Below, in pieces: positions 8,314-16,987 of a DNA stretch of 64,000 nt. Each line of letters begins with the position of its first letter. The stretch's first letter is position 1. The position numbers and the translations under genes were made by a program. Origin of the DNA: Rhodoferax mekongensis (GTDB lineage Bacteria; Pseudomonadota; Gammaproteobacteria; Burkholderiales; Burkholderiaceae_C); the NCBI RefSeq assembly GCF_032191775.1, contig NZ_CP132507.1, positions 459,001-523,000 on the forward strand, read 5' to 3'. A model generated the notes under the pieces. The model had not been told where the DNA came from. It did not search any database and saw nothing but the letters and a program-made list of their open reading frames with translations.

Positions 8314-9345
8314 TCAAGCCTGCCACTTCCGGGTGGTCTCGCGCACCATGAGCTCCAGCGGGGGCAACTGCACCGCTTCTGCGGGGTAGCCCATCATGTC
8401 GAGCAGCATGCGGGCCGCATACAAACCCACTTCGTACACCGGCTGGCGCACGCTGGTGAGCGGCGGGGTCATGAAGCTGGAGGTGGGCATGTCATCAAAG
8501 CCGACGAGTGACACGTCTTCCGGCACCCGCAGGCCCCGCTGGTAGAGAGCAAGCCTCGCGCCCAGTGCGGTGTCGTCATTGGCGCAAAAGATGGCGGTGA
8601 ATGAAACCCCGCTCTCGATCAAGCGTTGCACTGCGGCATGACCGCCTTTGTCCGTAAAGTTGCCGCGCACCAGCAGGCGCGGGTCCGGCTCCACACCGGC
8701 CTCTGCATGGGCCTCCAGATAACCCAGGTAGCGGCCTTGCGCATCGGCGCGGTTCTCGACACCGGCAATGTGGGCAATGCGGGTGTGCCCCAAGGCCAGC
8801 AAATGGCGGGTAGCCAGATAGCCACCGAACTTCTGGTCCACATGGATGGAGCGCAGGTTGGGCCCTTCCAGATCGCGCTCGGTAATCACCACCGGCTGTT
8901 GCTTGGCCACGTCCAGCACATCCTGGTCGGCAATGTCACTGGTCAGGATGATGACGCCATCGACGCGGCGAGAGGTCAGCAGCTTCAGGCTGGCCACGTC
9001 GGTCTGGGCATTCCAGTGACCGCTCACGATGATGGGGGAGTGGCCGCTGGCCTCCAGCCCCACCTCGATGCCCTTGAGCGCACGCGAATAGAACTGGCTT
9101 TCAATAGACTGGGTGAGCACCCCCACCGTCATGGTGATGCCGGTCTTCAGGCTGCGGGCAAAGATGTTGGGGCGGAACTTGAGCTGGGTGATCGCTGCTT
9201 CTACCGCTTCGCGTTTGGCCGGGGCTACACGGGCTGTGCCGTTCAGGATGCGGGAAACAGTGCTTGGGGAAACCCCCGCCACGCGGGCCACGTCCAGCAG
9301 CGTTACAGGTTCGCTGCTGGAGGGGGAGGCGAAGGTGGTGGTCAT
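8314..9345 (-). CDS. LacI-family transcriptional regulator
   Basis: The product has 343 residues. The N-terminal helix-turn-helix and hinge read VTLLDVARVAGVSPSTVSRI then LNGTARVAPAKREAVEAAI. The remainder is a periplasmic-binding-protein-like effector domain (TVGVLTQSIESQFYSRALKG, GVIILTSD, LVGFDDMPTSSFMTPPLTSV). It probably represses the convergent GH1 gene through the operator at 6878-6891, with a sugar or glycoside as inducer (inference from position and operator type). It shares the terminator at 8251-8277 with that gene. Effector identity cannot be read from sequence. Confidence 0.92.
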   Translation of the reverse strand: MTTTFASPSSSEPVTLLDVARVAGVSPSTVSRILNGTARVAPAKREAVEAAITQLKFRPNIFARSLKTGITMTVGVLTQSIESQFYSRALKGIEVGLEASGHSPIIVSGHWNAQTDVASLKLLTSRRVDGVIILTSDIADQDVLDVAKQQPVVITERDLEGPNLRSIHVDQKFGGYLATRHLLALGHTRIAHIAGVENRADAQGRYLGYLEAHAEAGVEPDPRLLVRGNFTDKGGHAAVQRLIESGVSFTAIFCANDDTALGARLALYQRGLRVPEDVSLVGFDDMPTSSFMTPPLTSVRQPVYEVGLYAARMLLDMMGYPAEAVQLPPLELMVRETTRKWQA

Positions 9346-9428
9346 GCGGGTTCAGGCAGGTGGTTCAGACCCGCCGGAGTTTATGCGATGCCCACCGCGG
9401 CCGCACTGACACGGGCCGCCAGCGGATA

Positions 9429-10625
9429 TCAGTTGGCGAACGCGGCAATGCCCGTTTGGGCCCGGCCCAAGATCAGGGCGTGGATATCGTGCGTACCTTC
9501 GTAGGTGTTGACCACCTCGAGGTTCACCAAATGGCGCGCCACCCCGAACTCGTCGCTGATGCCGTTGCCACCCATCATGTCGCGGGCCATACGCGCTATG
9601 TCTAGTGCTTTGCCGCAGGAGTTGCGCTTGAGGATGGAGGTGATTTCCACCGCTGCCGTGCCTTCGTCCTTCATGCGGCCCAGGCGCAGGCAGCCTTGCA
9701 GGCCCAATGCGATCTCAGTTTGCATGTCGGCCAGTTTTTTCTGGATGAGCTGGTTGGCGGCCAAAGGGCGACCGAACTGCTTGCGGTCCAAGGTGTATTG
9801 GCGGGAGCGGGTCCAGCAATCTTCAGCCGCACCCAGTGCACCCCAGGCAATGCCATAGCGCGCACTGTTCAAGCAGGTGAACGGGCCCTTGAGTCCACGG
9901 ATCTCTGGGAAGGCATTTTCCTCGGGTACAAACACGCCGTCCATCACGATTTCGCCGGTAATGCTGGCGCGCAGGCCCACTTTGCCGTGGATGGCCGGAG
10001 CCGACAGGCCCGCCATGCCTTTTTCCAGTACAAAGCCACGGATGGGGCCGACCGATCCAGCCTCGCTGACCTCTTTGGCCCACACCACGAACACGTCGGC
10101 GATCGGGCTGTTGCTGATCCACATCTTGCTGCCAGTGAGCTTGTACCCGCCTGCCACTTTTTGGGCACGGGTGGCCATGCTCTGGGGGTCGGAGCCATGG
10201 TCGGGTTCGGTCAGCCCGAAGCAACCTATCCATTCGCCGGTGGCCAGCTTGGGCAGGTACTTCTGGCGCTGGGCCTCGGTGCCGAACTCGAAGATAGGCA
10301 CCATCACCAACGAGGACTGCACGCTCATCATGCTGCGGTAGCCGCTGTCCACCCGCTCCACCTCGCGGGCGATCAGGCCGTAGGCCACGTAGTTGAGGCC
10401 GGGGCCGCCGTATTGCTCGGGAATCGTGGGGCCCAAGAGACCCAACTCACCCATTTCCCGGAATATGGCGGGATCGGTGCTGCCGTCCCGGAAGGCCTGG
10501 GTCACGCGGGGGAGCAACTTGTCCTGGCAGTACGCAGCGGCGGCATCGCGCACCATGCGCTCGTCGTCAGAGAGTTGGCTGTCCAGCAAAAAGGGGTCTT
10601 GCCAATTGAAGGCGGCGTGGCTCAT
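9429..10625 (-). CDS. gcdH: Glutaryl-CoA dehydrogenase
   Basis: The 398-residue FAD enzyme belongs to the acyl-CoA dehydrogenase family. It has the FAD/substrate motif [32 protein letters not shown], and the C-terminal catalytic-Glu region [20 protein letters not shown], which is characteristic of glutaryl-CoA dehydrogenases. It converts glutaryl-CoA to crotonyl-CoA and CO2, passing electrons to ETF. I chose ATG 10625 ([12 protein letters not shown]) because GGAG lies upstream and alignment starts there, although the frame is open to 10709. It is divergent from davB across a 198-bp regulatory region, tying lysine breakdown via 5-aminovalerate to the later glutarate step. Confidence 0.93.
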   Translation of the reverse strand: MSHAAFNWQDPFLLDSQLSDDERMVRDAAAAYCQDKLLPRVTQAFRDGSTDPAIFREMGELGLLGPTIPEQYGGPGLNYVAYGLIAREVERVDSGYRSMMSVQSSLVMVPIFEFGTEAQRQKYLPKLATGEWIGCFGLTEPDHGSDPQSMATRAQKVAGGYKLTGSKMWISNSPIADVFVVWAKEVSEAGSVGPIRGFVLEKGMAGLSAPAIHGKVGLRASITGEIVMDGVFVPEENAFPEIRGLKGPFTCLNSARYGIAWGALGAAEDCWTRSRQYTLDRKQFGRPLAANQLIQKKLADMQTEIALGLQGCLRLGRMKDEGTAAVEITSILKRNSCGKALDIARMARDMMGGNGISDEFGVARHLVNLEVVNTYEGTHDIHALILGRAQTGIAAFAN

Positions 10626-10679
10626 GAAGTGCTCCGGCAGAAGAAAGGAATGCAGGGATCGTAGCCCCTGCATAGGGCC

Positions 10680-10702
10680 TGTGCAAGCAAGCGTTTTGCA
10701 CA
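10680..10702. promoter_or_regulatory. Inverted repeat upstream of gcdH, candidate operator
   Basis: TGTGCAA at 10680-10686 and TTGCACA at 10696-10702 form perfect 7-base arms separated by 9 bases, 55 bases upstream of the gcdH start. A dyad of this geometry is compatible with a LysR-type site. The LysR gene at 13330-14238 is the natural candidate regulator (inference). Confidence 0.5.
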
Positions 10703-10755
10703 AAGGCATGCATTTAACTCATTTTTAAATCCAAAAAAACGCGATTTTTGACGCT

Positions 10756-10785
10756 TTGACACCGATGTATTGCGTGTGGTGCATA
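10756..10785 (+). promoter_or_regulatory. Candidate davB promoter
   Basis: TTGACA at 10756-10761 is followed after 18 bases by TGCATA at 10780-10785. The -10 element is weak, as expected if an activator is needed. A second dyad, AAATC-N11-GATTT at 10727-10747, lies just upstream. Confidence 0.35.
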
Positions 10786-10823
10786 CCTATGACATAGTCC
10801 GCGCCAATTTGGAGAGCAATTCC

Positions 10824-12512
10824 ATGGGCAACAGCAGCACCACGACAACAGCACCTGATCAGAGCAAACCGGTCACCATCTTCGGCCCGGATTTCCCGTT
10901 CGCGTTTGACGACTGGATCGCCCACCCCGACGGGCTGGGCCAGCTACCCGCCCACCGCTTGGGCGAAGAGGTGGCTATCGTCGGCGCAGGCATGGCCGGC
11001 ATGGTGGCCGCCTACGAGCTGATGAAGCTGGGCCTCAAGCCGGTGATTTATGAGGCGTCCAAGATGGGCGGGCGGTTGCGTTCGCAAGTGTTTGAGGGGA
11101 CGCAGGACGTGGTGGCGGAGCTGGGCGGCATGCGCTTTCCGGTCTCGGGCACCGCGTTCTACCACTATGTCCACCTGCTGGGCCTGGAGACCCGGGACTT
11201 CCCCAACCCCCTGACGCCCGCTTCGGGCAGCACCGTCATCGACCTGGAGGGCAACACCCATTACGCGCGCAGCCTGCAAGACCTGCCCCCGATCTTCAAA
11301 GAGGTCGCGGACGCCTGGGCGCAGGCACTCGAAGACGATGCCCGCTTCAGCGATATGCAAAACGCCATCCGCAACCGGGATGTGCCGGCACTCAAACGCA
11401 TGTGGAATGCGCTGGTGCCGCTTTGGGATGACCGTACGTTTTACGACTTCATCGCCAACTCCAAGGCGTTTGCCAAGCTGTCCTTCCATCACCGGGAAAT
11501 CTTCGGGCAAGTGGGTTTTGGCACCGGCGGTTGGGACTCGGATTTCCCCAATTCCATGCTGGAGATCCTGCGAGTAGTCCTGACCAACTGCGATGACAAC
11601 CAGCGTCTTATTGTGGGCGGGGCCGACCAAGTGCCTCACGGCCTGTGGCGCCACGCGCCTACCCCACTGGTGCACTGGCCGGCAGGCACCACCTTGCAAA
11701 GCCTGCACAGCGGCGCAACCCGTGCGGGGGTAGCCGCCGTTGCCCGGGCCGCGGATGGCCGACTCGCCGTGACGGACACCTGGGGCGACACGCGCCACTA
11801 CAACGCGGTGCTGACGACCTGCCAGAGCTGGCTGCTCACCACCCAGATTGCGGTCGAAGAGTCCCTGTTCTCGCACAAGATGTGGATGGCGCTGGACCGC
11901 ACCCGCTACATGCAATCCAGCAAAACCTTTGTGATGGTGGACCGGCCATTTTGGAAAGACAAAGACCCGGAAACCGGCCGCGATGTGATGAGCATGACCC
12001 TCACCGACCGGCTGACCCGCGGCACCTACCTGTTTGACAACGGGCCGGACAAACCTGCCGTGATTTGTCTGTCTTATGCCTGGATGGGCGACGCCCTCAA
12101 GATGCTGCCGCAGACCCCGGAGAAACGCGTCAAGCTGGCCCTGCAGGCCCTCAAGAAGATCTACCCCAAGGTGGACATTGCCAGCCACATCATCGGCGAC
12201 CCGATTTGCGTGTCCTGGGAGGCGGACCCCTACTTTCTGGGAGCCTTCAAGGGCGCACTGCCCGGGCACTACCGCTACAACCAGCGCATGTATGCCCATT
12301 TCAAGCAGGACGGACTTCCGCCTGAACAGCGCGGCATCTTCATCGCCGGGGACGACGTCTCGTGGACACCCGCATGGGTAGAGGGGGCGGTGCAAACGTC
12401 CCTGAACGCGGTGTGGGGCATCGTGCAACATCTGGGCGGACACACCCATGCCACCAACCCCGGCCCCGGTGATGTGTTCGACACCTTGGGACCGATGGCG
12501 CTCCCCGAATGA
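10824..12512 (+). CDS. davB: L-lysine 2-monooxygenase
   Basis: The 562-residue flavoprotein belongs to the amine oxidase / tryptophan 2-monooxygenase superfamily. Near residue 50 is the FAD dinucleotide motif VAIVGAGMAGMVAAYELMKL, followed by GGRLRSQVF and ELGGMRFPVS. QVGFGTGGWDSDFPNSMLEI and the C-terminal GDDVSWTPAWVEGAVQTSLN also match Pseudomonas DavB as I remember it. The enzyme oxidatively decarboxylates L-lysine to 5-aminovaleramide, CO2 and water. ATG 10824 follows GGAGAG with 7-base spacing. The stop overlaps the davA start in an ATGA, indicating translational coupling with the amidase that consumes the product. Confidence 0.93.
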   Translation: MGNSSTTTTAPDQSKPVTIFGPDFPFAFDDWIAHPDGLGQLPAHRLGEEVAIVGAGMAGMVAAYELMKLGLKPVIYEASKMGGRLRSQVFEGTQDVVAELGGMRFPVSGTAFYHYVHLLGLETRDFPNPLTPASGSTVIDLEGNTHYARSLQDLPPIFKEVADAWAQALEDDARFSDMQNAIRNRDVPALKRMWNALVPLWDDRTFYDFIANSKAFAKLSFHHREIFGQVGFGTGGWDSDFPNSMLEILRVVLTNCDDNQRLIVGGADQVPHGLWRHAPTPLVHWPAGTTLQSLHSGATRAGVAAVARAADGRLAVTDTWGDTRHYNAVLTTCQSWLLTTQIAVEESLFSHKMWMALDRTRYMQSSKTFVMVDRPFWKDKDPETGRDVMSMTLTDRLTRGTYLFDNGPDKPAVICLSYAWMGDALKMLPQTPEKRVKLALQALKKIYPKVDIASHIIGDPICVSWEADPYFLGAFKGALPGHYRYNQRMYAHFKQDGLPPEQRGIFIAGDDVSWTPAWVEGAVQTSLNAVWGIVQHLGGHTHATNPGPGDVFDTLGPMALPE

Positions 12513-13321
12513 CGGCCATGCGCGCACCTCTGAAACTGGCCCTGTGGCAATGTGCCCCTGCCCCGCTGGATGTGCCGGGCAATCTGGAGAGGCTGGAAGC
12601 CGCCGCCCGCGAGGCCGCCAGTGCAGGAGCACAACTCCTGGTGTGCCCGGAGATGTTCATCACGGGTTACGCCATTGGTGCGCCGGCCGTGCAGACCCTG
12701 GCCCAAATGGCAGACGGGGCCTGGGCCGACGCCGTGACCGGCATTGCGCAACGCCACCAAGTGGCGGTGGTATATGGCTACCCCGAGCGCGGCGCGGACG
12801 GCCGCGTTCACAACGCAGCCCAATGGATCGATGCGTCGGGCCTGCGCCGCCTGAATTACCGCAAGGCTTATCTCTTCGGCGAGCTCGACCGCAGCCAGTT
12901 TGCCGCCGAGGCGCAAAGCGCCCGGACCTTCGACTTCCTAGGCTGGAAAGTCGGCATGCTGATTTGCTACGACGTGGAATTTCCCGAAGCCACCCGCGCA
13001 CTCGCGCTTGCAGGCGCAGACCTGATTGTGGTGCCGACGGCCAACATGGCGGACTACGACTTCGTAGCCCGATCGCTGGTGCCGGTGCGGGCCTATGAGA
13101 ACCAGTTGTTTGTAGCCTATGCCAACTTCGCCGGTTCCGAGGGCGGACTGCAGTACGGTGGTTTGAGCGTGGTGGCCGGGCCTGACGGCGCCACCCTCGT
13201 ACAAGCCGGGCGCGAAGAAGCGCTGGTGTTTGCCACTCTCGACGATGAGCGGCTCACTGCCGCCCGCAACGCCGCGCAGCACGTTCGAGACCTGACGGTC
13301 CTCCACAACCCACCGACTTAA
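12509..13321 (+). CDS. davA: 5-aminovaleramide amidohydrolase (nitrilase superfamily)
   Basis: The 270-residue carbon-nitrogen hydrolase has the Glu-Lys-Cys triad visible in order: Glu in LLVCPEMFITGY, Lys in LNYRKAYLFGELD, Cys in MLICYDVEFPEATRALAL. In DavA this releases ammonia from 5-aminovaleramide to give 5-aminovalerate. The assignment rests on family, resemblance to DavA and coupling to davB. The start ATG 12509 overlaps the davB stop; an in-frame ATG at 12518 is an alternative. The next steps (DavT aminotransferase, DavD semialdehyde dehydrogenase) are not in the window. A LysR gene begins 9 bases after the stop and may be co-transcribed. Confidence 0.9.
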   Translation: MTAMRAPLKLALWQCAPAPLDVPGNLERLEAAAREAASAGAQLLVCPEMFITGYAIGAPAVQTLAQMADGAWADAVTGIAQRHQVAVVYGYPERGADGRVHNAAQWIDASGLRRLNYRKAYLFGELDRSQFAAEAQSARTFDFLGWKVGMLICYDVEFPEATRALALAGADLIVVPTANMADYDFVARSLVPVRAYENQLFVAYANFAGSEGGLQYGGLSVVAGPDGATLVQAGREEALVFATLDDERLTAARNAAQHVRDLTVLHNPPT

Positions 13322-13329
13322 CCCGCCCC

Positions 13330-14238
13330 ATGCGACGAAAAATACCTGCCACCCAAGCCTTGCTCTGTTTCGAGGCTGCGGCGCGCCACGAAAGTTTTAC
13401 CCGCGCGGCCCAGGAGCTGTCGCTCACCCAAAGCGCCATTTCGCGGCAAATCACCACGCTCGAGGAGTTGGTGGGCATGGCGCTGTTCCGCCGCACGCGG
13501 CATGGTGTGGCGCTGACGAGTGCGGGCACGCGCTACGCCGCGCAGGTCGCGTCCTGGCTACGCGGGCTGGAGCAGGACACCCTGGACCTCATGTCCACCC
13601 GCGGCCACGGTGGCGCGGTGCAGTTGGCCAGCGTTCCCACCTTTGCAGCGCGTTGGCTCCTGCCGCGCCTGCCCGACTTTCACGCCAAGCACGCCAACAC
13701 CGTCGTGCACATTGAAACCCGTACCCGCCCTTTTCTGTTCAACGACACCTCGTTTGACGCAGCCATCTTCGCCTGCACCGAATTACAGATCCGCCACTGG
13801 GCAGGCACGCGCAGCTACCCGCTGTTACAAGAAGAGGTGATTGCCGTGTGCAGCCCGGCCTTGCTGCGCGGGCGCAGAGCATTAAGTGCGGCAGAAGTGG
13901 CTTTGCTGCCCCTGCTGCAACAAAGCACCCGGCCCGACAGCTGGCAAAGCTGGTTTTCGGCGCAAGGCATTGAAGCAGCCAACGCCTTTGCCGGGCCGCG
14001 GTACGAGCAGTTTTCCATGGCTTCGTCAGCTGCCGCATGCGGAATGGGCGTGGCCTTGGTGCCACGCCTGTTGATAGAGGCAGAGCTGGCCCGGGGTGAG
14101 CTGGCGCTCGCGCACCCTGCGCCGCTGCCCGGTGAGCGGCACTACTACCTGGTGCTCCCGGAAAACACCGAGGCCGGCCCAGCCGTGGAGCTGTTCAGCG
14201 CATGGCTCCAGTCAGTGTGCTCTCCCGCAGCGCTCTAA
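13330..14238 (+). CDS. LysR-family regulator, probable regulator of lysine/glutarate genes
   Basis: The 302-residue protein has a typical LysR layout. The N-terminal winged helix-turn-helix contains ALLCFEAAARHESFTRAAQE, LSLTQSAISRQITTLEE and LFRRTRHGVALTSAG. The effector-binding domain has the GcvA-like segment LASVPTFAARWLLPRLPDF and near the end AACGMGVALVPRLLIE. It starts 9 bases after davA on the same strand, so it is probably co-transcribed with davBA. Pseudomonas uses a LysR protein, GcdR, to activate gcdHG in response to glutarate; the same role here is inference. The 23-bp dyad before gcdH is a possible target. Confidence 0.88.
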   Translation: MRRKIPATQALLCFEAAARHESFTRAAQELSLTQSAISRQITTLEELVGMALFRRTRHGVALTSAGTRYAAQVASWLRGLEQDTLDLMSTRGHGGAVQLASVPTFAARWLLPRLPDFHAKHANTVVHIETRTRPFLFNDTSFDAAIFACTELQIRHWAGTRSYPLLQEEVIAVCSPALLRGRRALSAAEVALLPLLQQSTRPDSWQSWFSAQGIEAANAFAGPRYEQFSMASSAAACGMGVALVPRLLIEAELARGELALAHPAPLPGERHYYLVLPENTEAGPAVELFSAWLQSVCSPAAL

Positions 14239-14245
14239 CGCACAA

Positions 14246-14277
14246 GAAAAAGCCGCGGGCAACGCTGCGCCGCGGCT
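14246..14277 (-). terminator. Intrinsic terminator of the phosphoesterase gene
   Basis: AGCCGCGG (14251-14258) and CCGCGGCT (14270-14277) form a perfect 8-bp stem. Read on the minus strand the stem is followed by TTTTTCTTG, placing a U tract after the hairpin and downstream of the minus-strand gene. Confidence 0.75.
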
Positions 14278-14308
14278 CCCGGGGAGAGTTTTCGGTTTAG
14301 CTTGCCGC

Positions 14309-15322
14309 TCAGGGCTGGCGCACGATCACTGGCTGGATGTTGAACAGGTGTGCACTGCCGGGCTCCACACCGACCTTGACCCAGTGCAGGCTGGGGCTGC
14401 CGAATGTTTGCAAACGGGTCAGATTGGGCAATAGCTTGCTGGGGCTGTACAGGGGCTTGTCCACTTTGAAGAAGTGGGTGTCGCCATGCACAAACAGCAC
14501 CTGGCCTTTGTAACTTTCGGTTTGCTTCACGACCGCAGCCATAAAGTTGCGGTAGCCGCTGAACTGGGGCAACTCGCTTTCGTCGGTCTCTTCGGTCTCA
14601 GGCCAGTCAAAGCCGGGGTCGGCCTGGATGACCAGCACCACGCCTTCGGCCTTTTCTGCCTTGGCCTTGGCGAAGGTGGAATCCAGCCACTGGATGTTGG
14701 CGGCATCACGTTCCAGATATTCCGCATTCGAGGCATCGCACTGCGCAGCATTGCGGGCGCTCTTGGCCGTGCACTCCTTGGCGCTCATGATCACGTTGTT
14801 GTTGCTGCCAGGCACGTTGATGCCGGCAAACACCACGGGGCCGTAGCTGAAGCGGGTGTTTTCGACGTATTTCTCACCGAGCTTGCCCTGGTGCTCCAAG
14901 GGCAGCGTAGCCTGACCCAAGCTCGCAGCTGAAGGGAACATCACCTTGCGCAGGTGAGCCAAGCGCTCGAGGGCATCAAATCCGCCGTTATTGGTGCGGT
15001 GGCAATCGGTCCACTCGTTGTCTCCGGGCACATAGACCACGGGCTTCTTCATGCTGCCGAACATCTTGAGGGCATCGACGTAGATGTCGTCGGTGCATTT
15101 GGAGCTGCCGTCCTTGATGTCGCCGTCATACACGGAGAACGCAATGTCCGAGGCGTTGATGCTGTTCAGCACTGCGGGCAGCTTGCTGTCGTCTCCGGCT
15201 TTTTTGTAGGGCATGTCACCCCACAAACCGAAGCTGTAGCTGTTGTTGGGAGTACCGGGCGCAGTGGCGCAGGCAGTCAGGCTGGCAGCAATCGCCAGAG
15301 CGCTTAAGAGACGGATAGACAT
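14309..15322 (-). CDS. Calcineurin-like metallophosphoesterase lipoprotein
   Basis: The 337-residue protein starts with a lipoprotein signal, MSIRLLSALAIAASLTAC, with lipobox Cys at residue 18; Thr at +2 favours outer-membrane sorting. Metal-site motifs are spaced as in calcineurin-like phosphoesterases: LWGDMPY, VYDGDIKDG, VPGDNEWTDC and VHGDTHFF. It presumably hydrolyses a phosphate ester on the periplasmic face; no substrate can be named. ATG 15322 follows GGAG and starts the signal peptide; the open frame upstream to 15520 overlaps regulatory DNA and is not credible protein. It is transcribed away from the pyrimidine operon and ends before a terminator hairpin. Confidence 0.85.
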   Translation of the reverse strand: MSIRLLSALAIAASLTACATAPGTPNNSYSFGLWGDMPYKKAGDDSKLPAVLNSINASDIAFSVYDGDIKDGSSKCTDDIYVDALKMFGSMKKPVVYVPGDNEWTDCHRTNNGGFDALERLAHLRKVMFPSAASLGQATLPLEHQGKLGEKYVENTRFSYGPVVFAGINVPGSNNNVIMSAKECTAKSARNAAQCDASNAEYLERDAANIQWLDSTFAKAKAEKAEGVVLVIQADPGFDWPETEETDESELPQFSGYRNFMAAVVKQTESYKGQVLFVHGDTHFFKVDKPLYSPSKLLPNLTRLQTFGSPSLHWVKVGVEPGSAHLFNIQPVIVRQP

Positions 15323-15467
15323 GGAGAACTCCGGAAAAGAGGGACTAGGCAGGGCGCTGCGGCACGCGACCGCACGGCACTTGCTCAATGTCCGCGCTTT
15401 GCGTGACAACGGTGTGACAGACGCAAGACAAGTTGCGCCCCAAAACCGTGACAGCGCGCACCATCGC

Positions 15468-15486
15468 TGCACCCCAAGCCGGTGCA
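15468..15486. promoter_or_regulatory. Palindrome upstream of a sigma-54 promoter, possible enhancer site
   Basis: TGCACC-N7-GGTGCA resembles an NtrC enhancer (TGCACC-N5-GGTGCA) but is two bases longer in the middle. A lone half-site TGGTGCA lies at 15513-15519. The palindrome is centred about 85 bases upstream of the predicted start site, a normal enhancer distance. Identity of the activator is unproven. Confidence 0.4.
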
Positions 15487-15536
15487 AGGCGGCCGACAAA
15501 CGGGCGGGTTTATGGTGCAAACCCCTAGTTACAGCG

Positions 15537-15553
15537 TGGCACGTGGATTGCTA
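15537..15553 (+). promoter_or_regulatory. Sigma-54 promoter of the pyrimidine degradation operon
   Basis: TGGCACG at 15537-15543, four bases, then TTGCTA at 15548-15553. The invariant GG and GC are exactly 10 bases apart, and the match to TGGCACG-N4-TTGCW is complete. The predicted start is near 15562, 45 bases before the GTG of preT. Confidence 0.85.
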
Positions 15554-15569
15554 GCATGCACACCACGAC

Positions 15570-15585
15570 TTGACCAAACGGTCAG
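15570..15585. promoter_or_regulatory. RutR-like operator
   Basis: TTGACCAAACGGTCAG is an imperfect palindrome close to the RutR consensus TTGACCANNTGGTCAA: the left arm is full, the right arm matches 5 of 7. It sits about 8 bases downstream of the predicted sigma-54 start, a repressing position. RutR senses uracil or thymine. No TetR-family gene lies in the window, so the regulator must be elsewhere. Confidence 0.6.
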
Positions 15586-15606
15586 TTTTTTTAAGGAGTT
15601 GCCCGC

Positions 15607-16959
15607 GTGTCCACCCCCTCTTCTTCTCCCGCCGACGTTCGTGCAGGCCGCCTCGCCACCGAGGAATACGCCAAACGCTTTGCCGACGCCACCCCGCGCT
15701 TCACGGCGTCGCAAGCCCTGCTGGAAGCCGAACGCTGCCTGTATTGCTATGACGCCCCCTGCGCTACCGCCTGCCCCACCAGCATTGATGTGCCGTCTTT
15801 CATCAAGCGCATTGCCGATGGCAACCTGCGTGGCTCGGCCCAGACCATTCTGGACAGCAACCCCTTGGGCGGCATGTGTGCCCGCGTCTGCCCCACCGAG
15901 AACCTGTGCGAAGCCGTCTGCGTGCGCAACACCCAGGAAGACCGGCCCGTGGCCATCGGCCGCCTGCAGCGTCACGCCGTCGATGCGCTGATGGAAAGCG
16001 CCAAGCCCCAGGTCTTTACCCGCGCTCCCGCCACCGGCAAAAAGGTGGCTGTGGTGGGCGCAGGGCCTGCAGGCTTGGCCTGTGCCTACACCCTGGCCCG
16101 CCAAGGCCATGACGTCGTGGTGTTTGACGCCAAGCCCAAAGCAGGCGGCCTGAACGAATATGGTTTGGCCAGCTACAAAACACCGGATGACTTTGCCCAA
16201 CGCGAAGTCCAGTGGCTGCTGAGCATCGGTGGCATCACCATCCAAAATAACTGGAAGCTGGACACCGTGGCGCAACTCGACGCCCTGCGCAAAGACTACG
16301 CGGCCGTATTCCTCGGCATGGGTCTGTCTACCACCCAGCAACTGGGCGTGCCCGGCGACAACTTGAACGGCGTGCAGGACGCGGTGGACTTTATCGCCAC
16401 CTTGCGCCAGACCCAAGACCTCTCCACCTTGCCGGTAGGCCGCCGTGTGGTGGTCATCGGTGGCGGCATGACTGCGGTGGACGCCGCGGTGCAAAGCAAG
16501 CTGCTGGGTGCTGAAGAGGTGCACATCGTTTACCGCCGCGGACAGGAGAGCATGTCCGCATCCACCGCCGAGCAGGAATGGGCGCAGACCAACGGCGTGA
16601 CCATCCACCACTGGTTGGCTCCGGTCGAGGTGATCGGCGAAGCCGGTCACGCCACCGGCGTGACCTTCGCGCGCCAAGCCTTGGTCAACGGAAAGCTGAG
16701 CGCTACCGGTGGCACCACCACCTTGGCGGCTGACATGGTGCTCAAGGCCATCGGCCAGAAGCTGGGCAACCCGGTGTTGGCCGAGAGCGGCCTGACTCTG
16801 AAAGACGGCCGCATCGCCACCGATGAAGCCGGCACCACCAACTTGAAAGGCGTGTGGGCCGGGGGCGACTGCCGTGCCGGCGGACTGGACCTGACGGTCG
16901 AAGCCGTGGAACACGGCAAGCAGTCCGCCCACGCTATTCACGCCTTCATCACTGCCTAA
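15607..16959 (+). CDS. preT: NAD-dependent dihydropyrimidine dehydrogenase subunit PreT
   Basis: The 450-residue flavoprotein is the electron-input subunit. The N-terminal Fe-S region has CLYCYDAPCATACPTSIDVP and GGMCARVCPTENLCEAVCV; then the FAD motif VAVVGAGPAGLACAYTLARQ and the NAD(P) motif VVVIGGGMTAVDAAVQ. With PreA it catalyses NADH-linked reduction of uracil or thymine to the 5,6-dihydro form. The start is GTG 15607, supported by AAGGAG at 15593-15598. It is first in a four-gene operon and follows the sigma-54 promoter and RutR-like site, implying induction by nitrogen limitation plus pyrimidine. Confidence 0.93.
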   Translation: MSTPSSSPADVRAGRLATEEYAKRFADATPRFTASQALLEAERCLYCYDAPCATACPTSIDVPSFIKRIADGNLRGSAQTILDSNPLGGMCARVCPTENLCEAVCVRNTQEDRPVAIGRLQRHAVDALMESAKPQVFTRAPATGKKVAVVGAGPAGLACAYTLARQGHDVVVFDAKPKAGGLNEYGLASYKTPDDFAQREVQWLLSIGGITIQNNWKLDTVAQLDALRKDYAAVFLGMGLSTTQQLGVPGDNLNGVQDAVDFIATLRQTQDLSTLPVGRRVVVIGGGMTAVDAAVQSKLLGAEEVHIVYRRGQESMSASTAEQEWAQTNGVTIHHWLAPVEVIGEAGHATGVTFARQALVNGKLSATGGTTTLAADMVLKAIGQKLGNPVLAESGLTLKDGRIATDEAGTTNLKGVWAGGDCRAGGLDLTVEAVEHGKQSAHAIHAFITA

Positions 16960-16987
16960 CGGGCGCCACGCATTCCGGAGAAACACC

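Noticed and set aside
10944..12632. A 562-codon minus-strand open frame
   Set aside because: Antisense to davB, which matches lysine 2-monooxygenase throughout.
13739..14065. Minus-strand open frame within the LysR gene
   Set aside because: Shadow of the LysR effector domain, no ribosome binding site or family match.
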